Numbered from the stretch's first letter, positions 39,519 to 48,651 are shown. The stretch is 64,000 nucleotides of DNA from Marinilactibacillus kalidii (GCF_017599325.1 NZ_JAGFVM010000023.1:1-64000), one strand, 5' to 3'. Translations and numbers: made by a program. The notes: generated by a model not told the origin, from the sequence alone.

Positions 39519-40649
39519 ATGAGTATAAACCTAACAGAATCACAAACGATGTTACACCAAATGGTATCTGATTTTGCAGACAAGAAAGTAAAGCCGTACG
39601 ATATGCAAATAGACAAAGAAAGAGCTTATCCAAAAGAATTATGGGAAGGCGTCATAGAAACTGGATTTTTGGGGCTCACAATTCCTGAGGAACATGGTGG
39701 TGCTGGATTCGATGCTATCGCTAGCGCTCAAACGGTTTATGATATGGCCATCAGAAATGCCAGTATCGCGTTTACTTTAGAAGGTCATTATAAAACCGTT
39801 GACCAAGTAATGAATTATGCTACACCTGCATTGAAAGAAAAATATATGCCGCAGGCTAACCACCGTATATTTGGATTCTCGTCTACTGAACCTCAAGGTG
39901 GTTCTAATATTATGGGGAATACAGCAAATGCAGTTAAAGATGGGGAAAAGTGGATTTTAAACGGAAACAAAACGATGATAACCAATGGTGGACTTGCTGA
40001 AGTCTATTGTGTTTTGCTCAAAACATCACCAGATGAATTGTCTTGCTTCCTTGTTGATCAAGATATGCCCGGATTCAAACATGGTAAAAGAGAAGAATTT
40101 ATCGGGATGAACGGTACACCAGTAGGAGAAATTTTTCTGGAAAATGTCGTGGTATCAGAAGATCACTTATTAGGAAAGCTTGGTCAAGGTGTGGAGATTG
40201 GCGATCATGCTCACTATGATGCGCGTATATTAATGGGCGCAATCGCTGCAGGTATTACTGAGCAAGCATTAACGATTGCTGTCGATTATGCCAAACAACG
40301 TGAGGCTGTTGGTACCCCAATCATTCAATTGCATTCAATTCAAACAAAAATAACAGAAATTGCAATTGCAAAAGAAAACATCCAATTACTTTATCAAGAA
40401 GCAGCTAAACTAAAAGTAGAGGGTCAACCGTATGCTAAAGTCGCAACAATGGCTAAATCATATGGGAGTCGTGCAGCTGTTATTGCAGCAGACCATACAC
40501 TACAAGTATTAGGCGGATATGGTTATAGCCGAGAATATCCGGCAGAACATCTGATTCGTGATGCACGTGCATTACAAATTGCAGAAGGATCTTTGGAGAA
40601 AATGATGATAGAAATAACGAAAGAAGTCGTGAAAGAGAGAGAGGCGTAA
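39519..40649 (+). CDS. Acyl-CoA dehydrogenase (butyryl-CoA dehydrogenase-like)
   Basis: FAD enzyme of 376 aa that interconverts an acyl-CoA and its 2-enoyl-CoA and passes electrons to ETF. The signatures FGFSSTEPQGGSNIMG and ITNGGLAE (flavin/substrate contacts) and GGYGYSREYPAEHLIRDARA are present. E356 in QIAEGSLEK takes the place of the catalytic base in short-chain members. It starts after AAAGGAGAG and is followed after 4 and 6 bp by etfB and etfA. No thiolase, crotonase or hydroxyacyl-CoA dehydrogenase is nearby, so this is not a complete beta-oxidation or butyrate operon. A role as an anaerobic enoyl-CoA reductase is plausible. Confidence 0.92.
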   Translation: MSINLTESQTMLHQMVSDFADKKVKPYDMQIDKERAYPKELWEGVIETGFLGLTIPEEHGGAGFDAIASAQTVYDMAIRNASIAFTLEGHYKTVDQVMNYATPALKEKYMPQANHRIFGFSSTEPQGGSNIMGNTANAVKDGEKWILNGNKTMITNGGLAEVYCVLLKTSPDELSCFLVDQDMPGFKHGKREEFIGMNGTPVGEIFLENVVVSEDHLLGKLGQGVEIGDHAHYDARILMGAIAAGITEQALTIAVDYAKQREAVGTPIIQLHSIQTKITEIAIAKENIQLLYQEAAKLKVEGQPYAKVATMAKSYGSRAAVIAADHTLQVLGGYGYSREYPAEHLIRDARALQIAEGSLEKMMIEITKEVVKEREA

Positions 40650-40653
40650 AAAC

Positions 40654-41448
40654 ATGAGTTTAAAAATCGTCGTTTGTGTAAAACAAGTTCCAGTTTCTAA
40701 TAATTTAAAAATCGACCCTAATACAAAGAACCTTATTCGATCAGGTGAAATAGGGGTGATGAATCCTTATGATAAAAATGCAATCGAAGAAGCCTTACGA
40801 TTGAAAGATGAGTGGGGTGGGGAAATCACATTACTTTCCATGGGGCCATCTAACTTTGAAATGACTTTAAGAGAAGGTTTGGCTATGGGATGTGATGAAG
40901 CTATCCTGTTGAGTTCAAGGAAATTTGGTGGAGCAGATACGCTGGCGACTGGTTATGTGTTGTCACAAGCCATCAAGCAATTAGGGGATGTAGATCTAGT
41001 ATTGTTTGGTCGTCAATCTGTAGATGCAGATACTAGTCAAGTAGGCCCCATCGTTTCAGAATTTCTAGATTGGCCACAAATTACTTTCGTCAGTGAATTG
41101 GACGGTCCGATAAATCAGATGATGACGGCTACAAGATTACTAGAAAATATGCAACAGAAAATCGAATTTCAATTACCGGCAGTGGTAACGATCCGTAAAG
41201 AACTGAATGAACCGCGTTATCCGACACCACGGAATATACAGCAAAGTTATCGAAAAACGATTCGTGTATGGGATGAAACAAGCTTATCCGTTGATGAAGA
41301 AAGAATTGGTTTGAAAGGATCGCCAACTGTAGTACGAGATGTATGGGCACCGGAAAAAGTAGCCAAAGAGACCATTGCGCTTAAAGGCTCTCCTGATGAA
41401 GCTGTCCGTGAGTTATTGATCCAATTAAAAGCGAGTAATTTACTATAA
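40654..41448 (+). CDS. etfB: Electron transfer flavoprotein beta subunit
   Basis: ETF small subunit of 264 aa that forms a heterodimer with EtfA and exchanges electrons with the adjacent dehydrogenase. The opening IVVCVKQVPVSNNLKIDPN, NPYDKNAIEEALRLKD, AMGCDEAILLSSRKFGGADTLATGY and FGRQSVDADTSQVGP are ETF-beta signatures, and their wording is close to clostridial ETFs that take part in flavin-based electron bifurcation. Whether this pair bifurcates cannot be decided from sequence reading alone. It lies directly downstream of the acyl-CoA dehydrogenase gene with a good GAGAGAGG site. Confidence 0.93.
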   Translation: MSLKIVVCVKQVPVSNNLKIDPNTKNLIRSGEIGVMNPYDKNAIEEALRLKDEWGGEITLLSMGPSNFEMTLREGLAMGCDEAILLSSRKFGGADTLATGYVLSQAIKQLGDVDLVLFGRQSVDADTSQVGPIVSEFLDWPQITFVSELDGPINQMMTATRLLENMQQKIEFQLPAVVTIRKELNEPRYPTPRNIQQSYRKTIRVWDETSLSVDEERIGLKGSPTVVRDVWAPEKVAKETIALKGSPDEAVRELLIQLKASNLL

Positions 41449-41454
41449 AAAGAG

Positions 41455-42432
41455 GTGGGAAATAAAATGGCGCAAGAAATTTGGGTATACGCAGAAAAAC
41501 ATGTTGGAATCATCCAACCAGTAACCTATCAGTTGATTACGAAAGCGAAGAAGATTGCTAAAGGAAAAAAAGTGGTCGTAGTCTTATTCGAGGCAATGAA
41601 TAGTAAACTGGAAGAAGACATTAAGGCCTATGGACCAGATGAAATCATGGTCGTGAGAGATGATCGGTTAAAAGATGCAACAGATTCTGAAATCGCTAGT
41701 CTGATGACAGTGTTGGCCGAAAGACATCAACCGAACAGTATTCTCTTCGGAGCAACAGTCGTCGGACGATCTATTGCACCTCGTCTACAAGCAAAATTAA
41801 ATACAGGTCTTACATCAGATTGTTTGGACTTGTCATTTGAAGAGGACTTACTGATTCAAACTAAGCCCTCTTACGGGGATAACATTATGTGTGAAATTAT
41901 TTGTCCGAACCATCGGCCACAGATGGCATCGGTTAGACCCAATACATTTAAAGCAGAAAAAGTGACAGATGCAAGGGTAGTAGTAACGGAGGTAACAGAT
42001 TTACCGTTTAAAGAAGCACCGCGAGTAAATATTATAGAAGAGACACCTCTATTATCTAAAAGTGATAGTATCGCCAAAGCTGACCGTGTTATTGGATTGG
42101 GAAGAGGCGCTTCCGATGATAAAGTGATTACTTTAGCAGAGGAATTAGCTCGTAAGCTGGGGGCGAAAATTGGTGTTACAAGGCCACTGACGGATCATGC
42201 TAAATTTAGTGGAGAAGACCAAATTGGTCAATCTGGAAATAGTATTGCACCGAAATTATTGATCAACTTAGGTGTTCATGGTGCGGTTCAATATTCAACC
42301 GGAATTGAGAATGCTGCAATGGTCATTTCAGTCAATAAAGACGCTAAAGCACCAATCTTTAAATACTCAGACTTTAGCTATGTAGGCAATTCAAAAGACT
42401 TTCTCGAAGGCTTCTTAAAAGTAATTCAGTAG
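41455..42432 (+). CDS. etfA: Electron transfer flavoprotein alpha subunit
   Basis: ETF large subunit of 325 aa. The N-terminal alpha/beta domain (about 1-190) is followed by the FAD-binding domain (about 205-325) with GLGRGASDDKVITLAEELA, GEDQIGQSGNSIAPKL and GIENAAMVISVNKDAKAPIF, the usual flavin-binding blocks. The INLGVHGAVQYSTGIEN segment replaces the more common QHLAGM wording. AAGAGGTGGG precedes the start. It is the last gene of the acd-etfB-etfA operon, which ends at a 17-bp perfect-stem terminator. Confidence 0.94.
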   Translation: MGNKMAQEIWVYAEKHVGIIQPVTYQLITKAKKIAKGKKVVVVLFEAMNSKLEEDIKAYGPDEIMVVRDDRLKDATDSEIASLMTVLAERHQPNSILFGATVVGRSIAPRLQAKLNTGLTSDCLDLSFEEDLLIQTKPSYGDNIMCEIICPNHRPQMASVRPNTFKAEKVTDARVVVTEVTDLPFKEAPRVNIIEETPLLSKSDSIAKADRVIGLGRGASDDKVITLAEELARKLGAKIGVTRPLTDHAKFSGEDQIGQSGNSIAPKLLINLGVHGAVQYSTGIENAAMVISVNKDAKAPIFKYSDFSYVGNSKDFLEGFLKVIQ

Positions 42433-42477
42433 AAAAGGTTTATTTAAAAGCGGTCAAAAAAGAATGAGTAGAATAGT

Positions 42478-42528
42478 AAAAAGCGTTAAAACAACGAAGT
42501 TAGACAGTTGTTTTAACGCTTTTATTTT
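42478..42528. terminator. Strong terminator after etfA
   Basis: AAAAGCGTTAAAACAAC at 42479-42495 pairs perfectly over 17 bp with 42507-42523, then T residues. A-rich sequence on the other side makes it usable for the convergent gene at 42538 too. Confidence 0.93.
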
Positions 42529-42537
42529 AGCTGCAAT

Positions 42538-42921
42538 TTAAAGTTTTTTACCAAAAAGGTATAGTAAAAGTTTTGAACTAGAAAAACCCAATAAGAAAGG
42601 CACCAAAATGGATGCTGTAGAGGGCAAGATCGCTTTCGATTCTGGACTATCAAAGTAATCTTTGAATATCCATAAACTGATATACATATAAATGAAGGCA
42701 AAAACGATACCTAAAATATAAAATAATGCACTATAGAGAAATGAACGCTTATGCGTACCAGTATTTTTTTCATCTGGATTATTCATGCTACCTGCGATGT
42801 TTGATTGGCGCGATCCTTGATGACTGTTATTAACGTTATTGCCAACGTTTACTCTAGCATACATAGAACCACTGATATGCTGATCTCGGTTATGCTTATT
42901 TTCTTTGTCTCGATCACTCAC
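42538..42921 (-). CDS. Small two-helix membrane protein with Asn/Ser-rich cytoplasmic tail
   Basis: Protein of 127 aa of unknown function. The GTG at 42921 is 8 nt after AGGAG; a GTG three codons upstream is too close to it. The first 60 residues are hydrophilic and Asn/Ser/His-rich, with two copies of an I(S/A)GSM motif (HISGSMYARV and NIAGSMNNP). Two transmembrane helices follow (FLYSALFYILGIVFAFIYMY and STASILVPFLLGFSSSKLLL). It has no enzymatic motif. It lies between the etfA terminator and the purE control region, divergent from purE. Confidence 0.6.
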   Translation of the reverse strand: MSDRDKENKHNRDQHISGSMYARVNVGNNVNNSHQGSRQSNIAGSMNNPDEKNTGTHKRSFLYSALFYILGIVFAFIYMYISLWIFKDYFDSPESKAILPSTASILVPFLLGFSSSKLLLYLFGKKL

Positions 42922-43014
42922 GCTACCCACTCCTTTTCTTATATTATACGTAAATAGTTCTCTATTTGTACAATATTAATTAATAAATTCAGAAGAGAAA
43001 TGAAGGCATCGAAT

Positions 43015-43058
43015 AAAAACGAACGATTAAATCATTTTTATTGTTAAAGTTCGAATAA
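43015..43058. promoter_or_regulatory. Pair of inverted PurBox-like sites upstream of purE
   Basis: AAAAACGAACGAT (43015-43027) and, on the other strand, a second CGAAC-centred site (43046-43058) each match AWWWCCGAACWWT at 11 of 13 positions. They face each other with 18 bp between, close to the paired PurBox arrangement used by PurR in Bacillus and Lactococcus. No guanine or adenine riboswitch is recognisable here. Confidence 0.5.
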
Positions 43059-43140
43059 AACTTTAATCCTATTCGTTTTATTGCTAATATGTAAGATGAA
43101 TAGTCTTATTGATGAACGATTAAATTTCAGGAGGCGTTAT

Positions 43141-43629
43141 ATGTCTATAGAAGTGGCAGTGATCATGGGAAGTACTTCCGACTGGGAAACGATGAAATAT
43201 ACGTGTGCGATATTAGATGAATTGGAAATCAAATACAGTAAAACGGTTGTATCAGCGCATCGAACGCCTGATTTAATGTTCGAATTTGCAGCTTCTGCAA
43301 GAGATAAAGGATATAAAACAATCATCGCAGGTGCAGGTGGGGCAGCGCATCTGCCAGGGATGGTCGCAGCAAAAACGACTTTACCCGTTATCGGTGTGCC
43401 CGTACAGTCACGAACATTAAACGGATTAGATTCATTACTTTCGATTGTCCAAATGCCAGGTGGCGTTCCTGTAGCGACTGTGGCCATTGGAAAAGCAGGT
43501 GCAGAGAATGCAGGCTTACTCGCAGCTCAAATGCTAGGTATGACGGATTTAGGGGTTGCAGACAAACTGGCGCAGCGTCGAGAAGGCTTAAAACAAAAAG
43601 TGATGGAAAGTAGTGAAGAACTTGTCTAA
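43141..43629 (+). CDS. purE: N5-carboxyaminoimidazole ribonucleotide mutase
   Basis: Class I PurE of 162 aa, which moves the carboxylate of N5-CAIR to give CAIR in de novo purine synthesis. The ATG at 43141 follows AGGAGG; a longer reading from 43081 lacks a site. The phosphate-binding [18 protein letters not shown] (catalytic His), [11 protein letters not shown] and [17 protein letters not shown] are all present. purK overlaps the end by 17 bp, so the two enzymes are coupled. It is the first gene of the purEKB operon. Confidence 0.96.
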   Translation: MSIEVAVIMGSTSDWETMKYTCAILDELEIKYSKTVVSAHRTPDLMFEFAASARDKGYKTIIAGAGGAAHLPGMVAAKTTLPVIGVPVQSRTLNGLDSLLSIVQMPGGVPVATVAIGKAGAENAGLLAAQMLGMTDLGVADKLAQRREGLKQKVMESSEELV

Positions 43630-44746
43630 ATGGATCAAACCTAAAAGTACAATAGGTATTATTGGTGGCGGCCAACTAGGAAGAATGATGGCTTTTTCTG
43701 CAAAAGAAAGAGGCTACCAAGTAGGTGTGTTAGACCCTACGCCAAATTGTCCGACTGCTCAAGTAGCAGACTGGCATATTCAGGCAGCCTATGATGATAC
43801 AGAAGCACTTTTAGCGTTAGCAGAAAAAAGTGATGTATTAACATATGAATTTGAAAATGTGGACGCTGCCTCTATCCAGCAAGTACAAGATAATGTGGCA
43901 GTACCACAAGGAACAGATCTATTATTGATCACGCAGAATCGATTAAAAGAAAAAGAGTTTTTAAAAAATTCAGGTATTCCTGTGGCAACCTATGCTAAAA
44001 TTGAGACGATAGAGGATTTAGTACTACAAAGCAAAACGATCGGTTTTCCATCTGTCTTGAAGACGATTCGAGGCGGGTATGATGGAAAAGGACAGTTTGT
44101 CTTGCAGCAAGCGTCTGATATCGCATCGGCTGCGACATTACTTGAACAAGGAACATGTATTTTGGAAAAATGGGTAGCTTTTCAGCTAGAGGTTTCTGTC
44201 ATGGTTGCGCGGAACGAATCGGGTGCTACTTCTGTATTTCCTGTGTCGGAAAATATCCACGAAAACAATATTTTATTGCAAAGCATTGTACCGGCAAGAA
44301 TTCCTGAAGGACTACAAAGGAATGTCCAGCAAATCGCAGAAACGATTGCACATAAAATGAACTTGGTCGGTGTCTTAGGTATCGAATTATTCATAACAGA
44401 ACAAGGTGAAATTTTCGCAAACGAATTGGCACCACGCCCCCATAATTCTGGGCATTATTCCATTGAAGCATGTACCGATTCGCAATTTGATATGCACGTT
44501 CGAGCGATTTGTGGATACGATCTTCCAGCGGTAGAATTATTGAGACCAGCTGTTATGGTCAATATTCTTGGGGAGCATTTGGAACGAGCACTCGAATTGA
44601 ATGAGCAAAAGCCGGCTTGGCATGTGCACGATTACGGAAAAGTAGCAGCAAAGCGTGGACGCAAGATGGGACATGTTACGATACTTACGACCGATTTGGA
44701 AAGCACCCTAGCTGAAATAGAAGAAACAACGATATGGAATCATTAA
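43613..44746 (+). CDS. purK: N5-carboxyaminoimidazole ribonucleotide synthase
   Basis: ATP-grasp carboxylase of 377 aa that makes N5-CAIR from AIR, bicarbonate and [24 protein letters not shown] is the nucleotide-fold opening; [15 protein letters not shown] and the acidic metal block [23 protein letters not shown] are diagnostic. The GTG at 43613 lies within the end of purE; a TTG three codons later is an alternative start. Length is normal. It is followed after 31 bp by purB. Confidence 0.95.
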   Translation: MKNLSKWIKPKSTIGIIGGGQLGRMMAFSAKERGYQVGVLDPTPNCPTAQVADWHIQAAYDDTEALLALAEKSDVLTYEFENVDAASIQQVQDNVAVPQGTDLLLITQNRLKEKEFLKNSGIPVATYAKIETIEDLVLQSKTIGFPSVLKTIRGGYDGKGQFVLQQASDIASAATLLEQGTCILEKWVAFQLEVSVMVARNESGATSVFPVSENIHENNILLQSIVPARIPEGLQRNVQQIAETIAHKMNLVGVLGIELFITEQGEIFANELAPRPHNSGHYSIEACTDSQFDMHVRAICGYDLPAVELLRPAVMVNILGEHLERALELNEQKPAWHVHDYGKVAAKRGRKMGHVTILTTDLESTLAEIEETTIWNH

Positions 44747-44777
44747 ATAGAATGAACATAAACAAAGGAGTAATGAT

Positions 44778-46076
44778 ATGATCGATCGCTATACAAGGCC
44801 AGAAATGAAACGATTATGGTCTGAGGAGAACCGTTACAATACTTGGTTAGAAGTAGAGATTTTAGCGGATGAAGCTTGGGCAGAACTAGGTGAAATTCCA
44901 AAAGAAGATGTGAAGAAAATTCGTGCGCATGCTTCTTTTGATATCAATCGAATCTTAGAAATCGAAAAAGAAACTAGACATGATGTTGTGGCTTTCACGC
45001 GTGCTGTTTCGGAGTCTCTCGGTGAAGAGAAAAAGTGGGTTCACTATGGTCTGACAAGTACAGATGTTGTGGATACAGCTTATGGCTATCAATTAAAACA
45101 GGTAAATGATATTTTACGTAAAGATCTTCAGTTATTACTTGAAGTGATCGGTGAAAAAGCAAAAGAACATAAATATACTGTAACAATGGGTAGAACACAT
45201 GGTGTGCATGCAGAACCAACAACTTTTGGCTTGAAGTTAGCACTTTGGTACTCAGAGATGAAACGTCATCTCGATCGTTTCGAACATGCAGCACAAGGTG
45301 TAGAAGCTGGTAAAATCAGCGGGGCTGTTGGTACTTTTGCGAATATTCCTACATTCGTAGAAAAATATGTTTGCGAAAAATTAGGCACACGCCCGCAAGA
45401 AATCTCGACACAAGTATTACCACGTGATCTTCATGCAGAATACGTCAGTGCGATTGCACTCATTGCAACAAGTGTTGAAAAATTTGCTACTGAGATTCGT
45501 GGACTTCAAAAGTCTGAAACAAGAGAAGTAGAAGAAGGATTTGCGAAGGGTCAAAAAGGATCTTCAGCAATGCCCCATAAGCGTAATCCAATCGGTTCTG
45601 AAAATATGGCCGGCCTAGCAAGGGTGATTCGTGGACATATGGTTACAGCATACGAAAATGTAACACTGTGGCATGAAAGAGATATTTCACACTCTTCCGC
45701 AGAACGTATTATTTTACCAGACAGCACAATTTTGCTAAATTACATGTTGAATCGTTTTTCTAATATCGTTCGTAATTTAACAGTATTCCCTGAAAATATG
45801 AAGCGTAATATGGATGCGACATTAGGCTTGATTTATAGCCAGCGTGTATTGCTAAAATTAATTGACAAAGGTTTGAGTCGTGAAGCAGCTTACGATTTGG
45901 TTCAACCTTTGACAGCTATTGCGTGGGACGAGCAGAAAGCTTTTCGAACGTTAGTAGAACAAGATGACACGGTGATGTCTCATCTTTCTTCAGAAGAAGT
46001 GGAAGAGGCGTTTGATTACAATTATCATTTGAGAAACGTAGATGAAATATTTGAACGCGTTGGTTTAAGCGAGTAG
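44778..46076 (+). CDS. purB: Adenylosuccinate lyase
   Basis: Tetrameric lyase of 432 aa that splits SAICAR to AICAR and adenylosuccinate to AMP. The fumarase/aspartase-superfamily signature [10 protein letters not shown] is at 262-271, with the catalytic serine in this mobile loop. Earlier conserved segments are [14 protein letters not shown] and [16 protein letters not shown] (active-site His). Length and motifs are standard. It closes the purEKB unit: a strong terminator follows at 46087-46123, whereas in Bacillus purC would follow directly. Confidence 0.96.
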   Translation: MIDRYTRPEMKRLWSEENRYNTWLEVEILADEAWAELGEIPKEDVKKIRAHASFDINRILEIEKETRHDVVAFTRAVSESLGEEKKWVHYGLTSTDVVDTAYGYQLKQVNDILRKDLQLLLEVIGEKAKEHKYTVTMGRTHGVHAEPTTFGLKLALWYSEMKRHLDRFEHAAQGVEAGKISGAVGTFANIPTFVEKYVCEKLGTRPQEISTQVLPRDLHAEYVSAIALIATSVEKFATEIRGLQKSETREVEEGFAKGQKGSSAMPHKRNPIGSENMAGLARVIRGHMVTAYENVTLWHERDISHSSAERIILPDSTILLNYMLNRFSNIVRNLTVFPENMKRNMDATLGLIYSQRVLLKLIDKGLSREAAYDLVQPLTAIAWDEQKAFRTLVEQDDTVMSHLSSEEVEEAFDYNYHLRNVDEIFERVGLSE

Positions 46077-46086
46077 AATGATCTTT

Positions 46087-46123
46087 CCCCTGTACAGGTG
46101 AGTATCTGTGCAGGGGGATTTTT
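46087..46123 (+). terminator. Terminator of the purEKB operon
   Basis: CCCCTGTACAG (46087-46097) pairs with CTGTGCAGGGG (46106-46116), with one G-T wobble and an 8-nt loop, followed by ATTTTT. It shows that transcription from purE normally stops here. Confidence 0.9.
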
Positions 46124-46146
46124 ACATAGAGCGGAGGAAGTTGAAC

Positions 46147-46424
46147 ATGGAAAAAGCATTAAAGGAGTGGCTGAAAAAGTGAATGGGCGGTATCCTTTTC
46201 AACTAATCATTTGCAATGACTATGCAGATTATTTAACAAAATTAGATTCAGTCAACCAAGTTACGACATTTCAGTTTGAACATGATTGGGAAGGTGCTTA
46301 TAATCACATAGAAGATCCTATCTTTATTGTCGCTAATAAAGAATCTGTAGAGATCTACAGTGTTGATGAGACATGGGACTTAGTGTGTTTAGAAACGAGG
46401 ATAGATACAGAATGGTTTGCTTGA
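46147..46424 (+). pseudogene. Small gene with an apparent -1 frameshift (about 92 aa if corrected)
   Basis: An ATG at 46147 with GGAGG 7-10 nt upstream encodes MEKALKEWLKK and then hits TGA at 46180-46182. Shifting -1 at GAAAAAG (46173-46179) continues into a long frame, NGRYPFQLIICNDYADYLTK and onward, ending at 46424. The product would be a compact acidic protein with TTFQFEHDWEGAYNH and IFIVANKESVEIYSVD, family unknown to me. The long frame alone could begin at GTG 46098, but that codon is inside the purB terminator; GTG 46167 or 46179 (behind AAAGGAG) are other options. It is therefore a one-base deletion in an A run, a recoding site, or a shorter gene. Confidence 0.5.
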
Positions 46425-46486
46425 GTTGAGTATGTCGGCAACCGGTGCTAAACTGGTTTCAATAAGAAAAGAGCGGAGAATGACTG

Positions 46487-47479
46487 ATGAAAATAATCAT
46501 GTTTAGCGTAAGAGAAGATGAAAAACCAGCTGTAAAAGCTTGGGAAGAACGCAATGGTGTAGAGATCACAACAATAGCAGAACCCTTAACGACGGAAACG
46601 GTGAACTTAGTAAAAGGTTATACAGGCATTTGTCTTCAGCAAAGAGTAGATATCGTCGATGAAGAAATATACCGAAGGTTGAGTGGTTTTGGAATCAAGC
46701 AGATTGCCTTGAGAACTGCCGGTTATGATATCATTGATTTACCATTAGCTAAAAAGTATGACTTGAAAGTGACCAATGTACCAGCCTATTCTCCTACATC
46801 AGTAGCAGAACTGGTTGTCATGCAAGCACTTCGACTAATTCGTAATAACCCAATTGTCGAAGACCAAATGGCACAAGGAGACTTCCGTTGGGGCGGTATG
46901 ATTGCAAAAGAAATCAATACGTTGACCGTTGGAATTATTGGAGCAGGAAAAATAGGTGGGACGACTGCTCGACTATTTAAGGCTTTGGGTGCGAGTGTGA
47001 TTGCATACGATCCTATCGTTAAAGATGAACTCAAAGACGTGCTAACCTATGAACCAAACCAGCAGTCTGTCTTGGAAAAATCAGATATCGTCAGTATTCA
47101 TGTCCCTTTGAATGAGTCTACCAATCAGCTAATAAATTCCGAAGCGTTCACACAGATGAAACCAGATGCTTATCTAATCAATGCAGCTAGAGGACCAATC
47201 GTTGATAATTCAGCATTAATAGTCGCTTTAGAACAAAACGAGATTGCCGGTGCGGCATTAGATACTTTACCGAATGAGCAAGCCTTTTTTAATGTCGATT
47301 TAAGAAACCAACCGTTGCCAGATGAGAATCTTAACGCTTTAATGAAAATGAATAATGTAGTGATTACCCCTCATATCGGATTTTATACGACTGTCGCGGT
47401 TCAAAATATGGTCGATAGTTCATTAGGCAGTGTACTAAGTATTTTAAAAACGGGCGTAAGCGTAAATGAAGTTCAATAA
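46487..47479 (+). CDS. ldhD: D-lactate dehydrogenase
   Basis: NAD-dependent D-2-hydroxyacid dehydrogenase of 330 aa that reduces pyruvate to D-lactate. The coenzyme-binding glycine motif is VGIIGAGKIGGTTARLF. The catalytic residues R235 (INAARGP), E264 (DTLPNEQAF) and H296 (ITPHIGFYT) fall exactly at the positions known for lactobacillar D-LDH, and LRTAGYDIIDL and NVPAYSPTSVAELV are characteristic. A related hydroxyisocaproate dehydrogenase is the alternative. It is a single-gene unit after GAGCGGAG, in the DNA that splits the purine genes. Confidence 0.92.
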   Translation: MKIIMFSVREDEKPAVKAWEERNGVEITTIAEPLTTETVNLVKGYTGICLQQRVDIVDEEIYRRLSGFGIKQIALRTAGYDIIDLPLAKKYDLKVTNVPAYSPTSVAELVVMQALRLIRNNPIVEDQMAQGDFRWGGMIAKEINTLTVGIIGAGKIGGTTARLFKALGASVIAYDPIVKDELKDVLTYEPNQQSVLEKSDIVSIHVPLNESTNQLINSEAFTQMKPDAYLINAARGPIVDNSALIVALEQNEIAGAALDTLPNEQAFFNVDLRNQPLPDENLNALMKMNNVVITPHIGFYTTVAVQNMVDSSLGSVLSILKTGVSVNEVQ

Positions 47480-47504
47480 AATGGTGAAATAACTTACGAA
47501 TGAG

Positions 47505-47545
47505 GTGCCTCTTTAAATTTTTGTGAATCATGATAGAAGAGGCAC
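47505..47545. terminator. Inverted repeat downstream of the D-lactate dehydrogenase gene
   Basis: GTGCCTCTT (47505-47513) pairs with AAGAGGCAC (47537-47545). The 23-nt loop and lack of a T run make it a weak terminator at best; it may protect the mRNA end. Confidence 0.45.
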
Positions 47546-47582
47546 ATTAGATAGGGAAGAAAAAAAGATAAATAATAATTTA

Positions 47583-47620
47583 AAAAAACGCTTGCAAGAA
47601 TATTAAGTGCATGTTATAGT
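47583..47620 (+). promoter_or_regulatory. Promoter of the beta-glucoside operon with overlapping cre
   Basis: TTGCAA (47592-47597) and TATAGT (47615-47620) are exactly 17 bp apart. AAAAAACGCTTGCA (47583-47596) matches TGAAANCGNTTNCA except in its first two bases and covers the -35, the same arrangement as at malE. The transcript would start near 47627, upstream of the RAT. Confidence 0.75.
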
Positions 47621-47658
47621 TATCTCAACAATTAAATAACGCAATCATTCAATGAAAT

Positions 47659-47768
47659 GGATTGTTACCACACTTAATTGTATGGGCAAAACCTAAATTG
47701 ATCTGAAAGCTACTCTTTTAGCGGATTTTCGCTGTATAGTAGGTTTGGGATGAGTTTAGGTTTTTTTT
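47659..47768 (+). promoter_or_regulatory. RAT antiterminator and terminator upstream of the licT-like gene
   Basis: The RNA antiterminator runs from GGATTGTTACC (47659) to GGGCAAAACC (47693), with an upper stem CCACAC/GTATGG. It overlaps the 5' arm of a terminator, AAAACCTAAA (about 47688-47697), which pairs with TTTAGGTTTT (47755-47764) before a T run. BglG-family proteins stabilise the RAT and so prevent termination. Confidence 0.88.
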
Positions 47769-47802
47769 AATAAATTCCAATCGGGGGTGTCATAAGAGTG
47801 AA

Positions 47803-48639
47803 ATGAAAATCGAGAAAGTACTGAATAATAATGTCGTACTAGCATTTAATGAATCAAAGCAAGAAATGGTCGTGATGGGACGAGGTATTGCTTTTCAAAA
47901 GCATGCTGGAGACGAAATCGAGTTAGATAAAATCGAAAAAACGTTTATCCCAGAGGGTCAAGATGTGATGGAACATTTATTGTCACTATATCGAGACATC
48001 GATCCAGATATTCTTGAGATTGCAACGAATGTCATCAAGTATGCTCAAGGAATATTACGCACTAGACTGAGCAATCATATCTATCTTACTTTACCAGATC
48101 ACTTAAGCTATGCAATCAGCAGAGCAAAAGAAGGATTGGACATCAAAAATCCACTGACCTGGGAAATCAAGCGATTTTACAAAGTGGAATACGAAATTGG
48201 TCTGAAAGCTATAGAACTTGTTGAAAAAAACCTATCTATCCAATTACCGGAATCAGAAGCAGCAGCCGTTGCATTGCACATTGTAAATGCAAGACAAGAC
48301 GAACAAGACTTGCAAGTAACGATTCGAATGACTGAGATGGTGCAGGATATACTGAATATTGTCAGCTATTATTATGGAAAGACTTTTAACGAAGAATCTT
48401 TTCAGTATACGCGATTTATTACACATCTTCAGTATTTTGCAAGACGATTACTGCAGCAAGAAAGAAAAGAAACAGAAGATACTTTTCTATACGAACAAGT
48501 GAAAAGCAAGTATGAAAAAGCCTTTAAGTGTACGGAGCGGATCAATGAGTATCTGTTAAATACGCAAGGAGCGGCACTCACGAAAGATGAACAGCTATAT
48601 CTAGCGATTCATATCCAACGTGTCACAACTGAAGAGTAA
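47803..48639 (+). CDS. licT: BglG/LicT family transcriptional antiterminator
   Basis: RNA-binding antiterminator of 278 aa. The CAT RNA-binding domain (1-56, IEKVLNNNVVLAFNESKQEMVVMGRGIAFQ) is followed by PRD1 (about 65-170) and PRD2 (about 172-278). The regulatory histidines H100, H159, H208 and H270 align with LicT positions, where PTS phosphorylation inhibits through PRD1 and activates through PRD2. It controls itself and the PTS genes through the two RATs at 47659 and 48652. The beta-glucoside PTS is its probable partner and sensor. Confidence 0.94.
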   Translation: MKIEKVLNNNVVLAFNESKQEMVVMGRGIAFQKHAGDEIELDKIEKTFIPEGQDVMEHLLSLYRDIDPDILEIATNVIKYAQGILRTRLSNHIYLTLPDHLSYAISRAKEGLDIKNPLTWEIKRFYKVEYEIGLKAIELVEKNLSIQLPESEAAAVALHIVNARQDEQDLQVTIRMTEMVQDILNIVSYYYGKTFNEESFQYTRFITHLQYFARRLLQQERKETEDTFLYEQVKSKYEKAFKCTERINEYLLNTQGAALTKDEQLYLAIHIQRVTTEE

Positions 48640-48651
48640 TCTATCATAGAT

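Noticed and set aside
46098-46146. GTG at 46098 as start of the small gene after purB
   Set aside because: The codon lies in the loop of the purB terminator hairpin and has no ribosome binding site.
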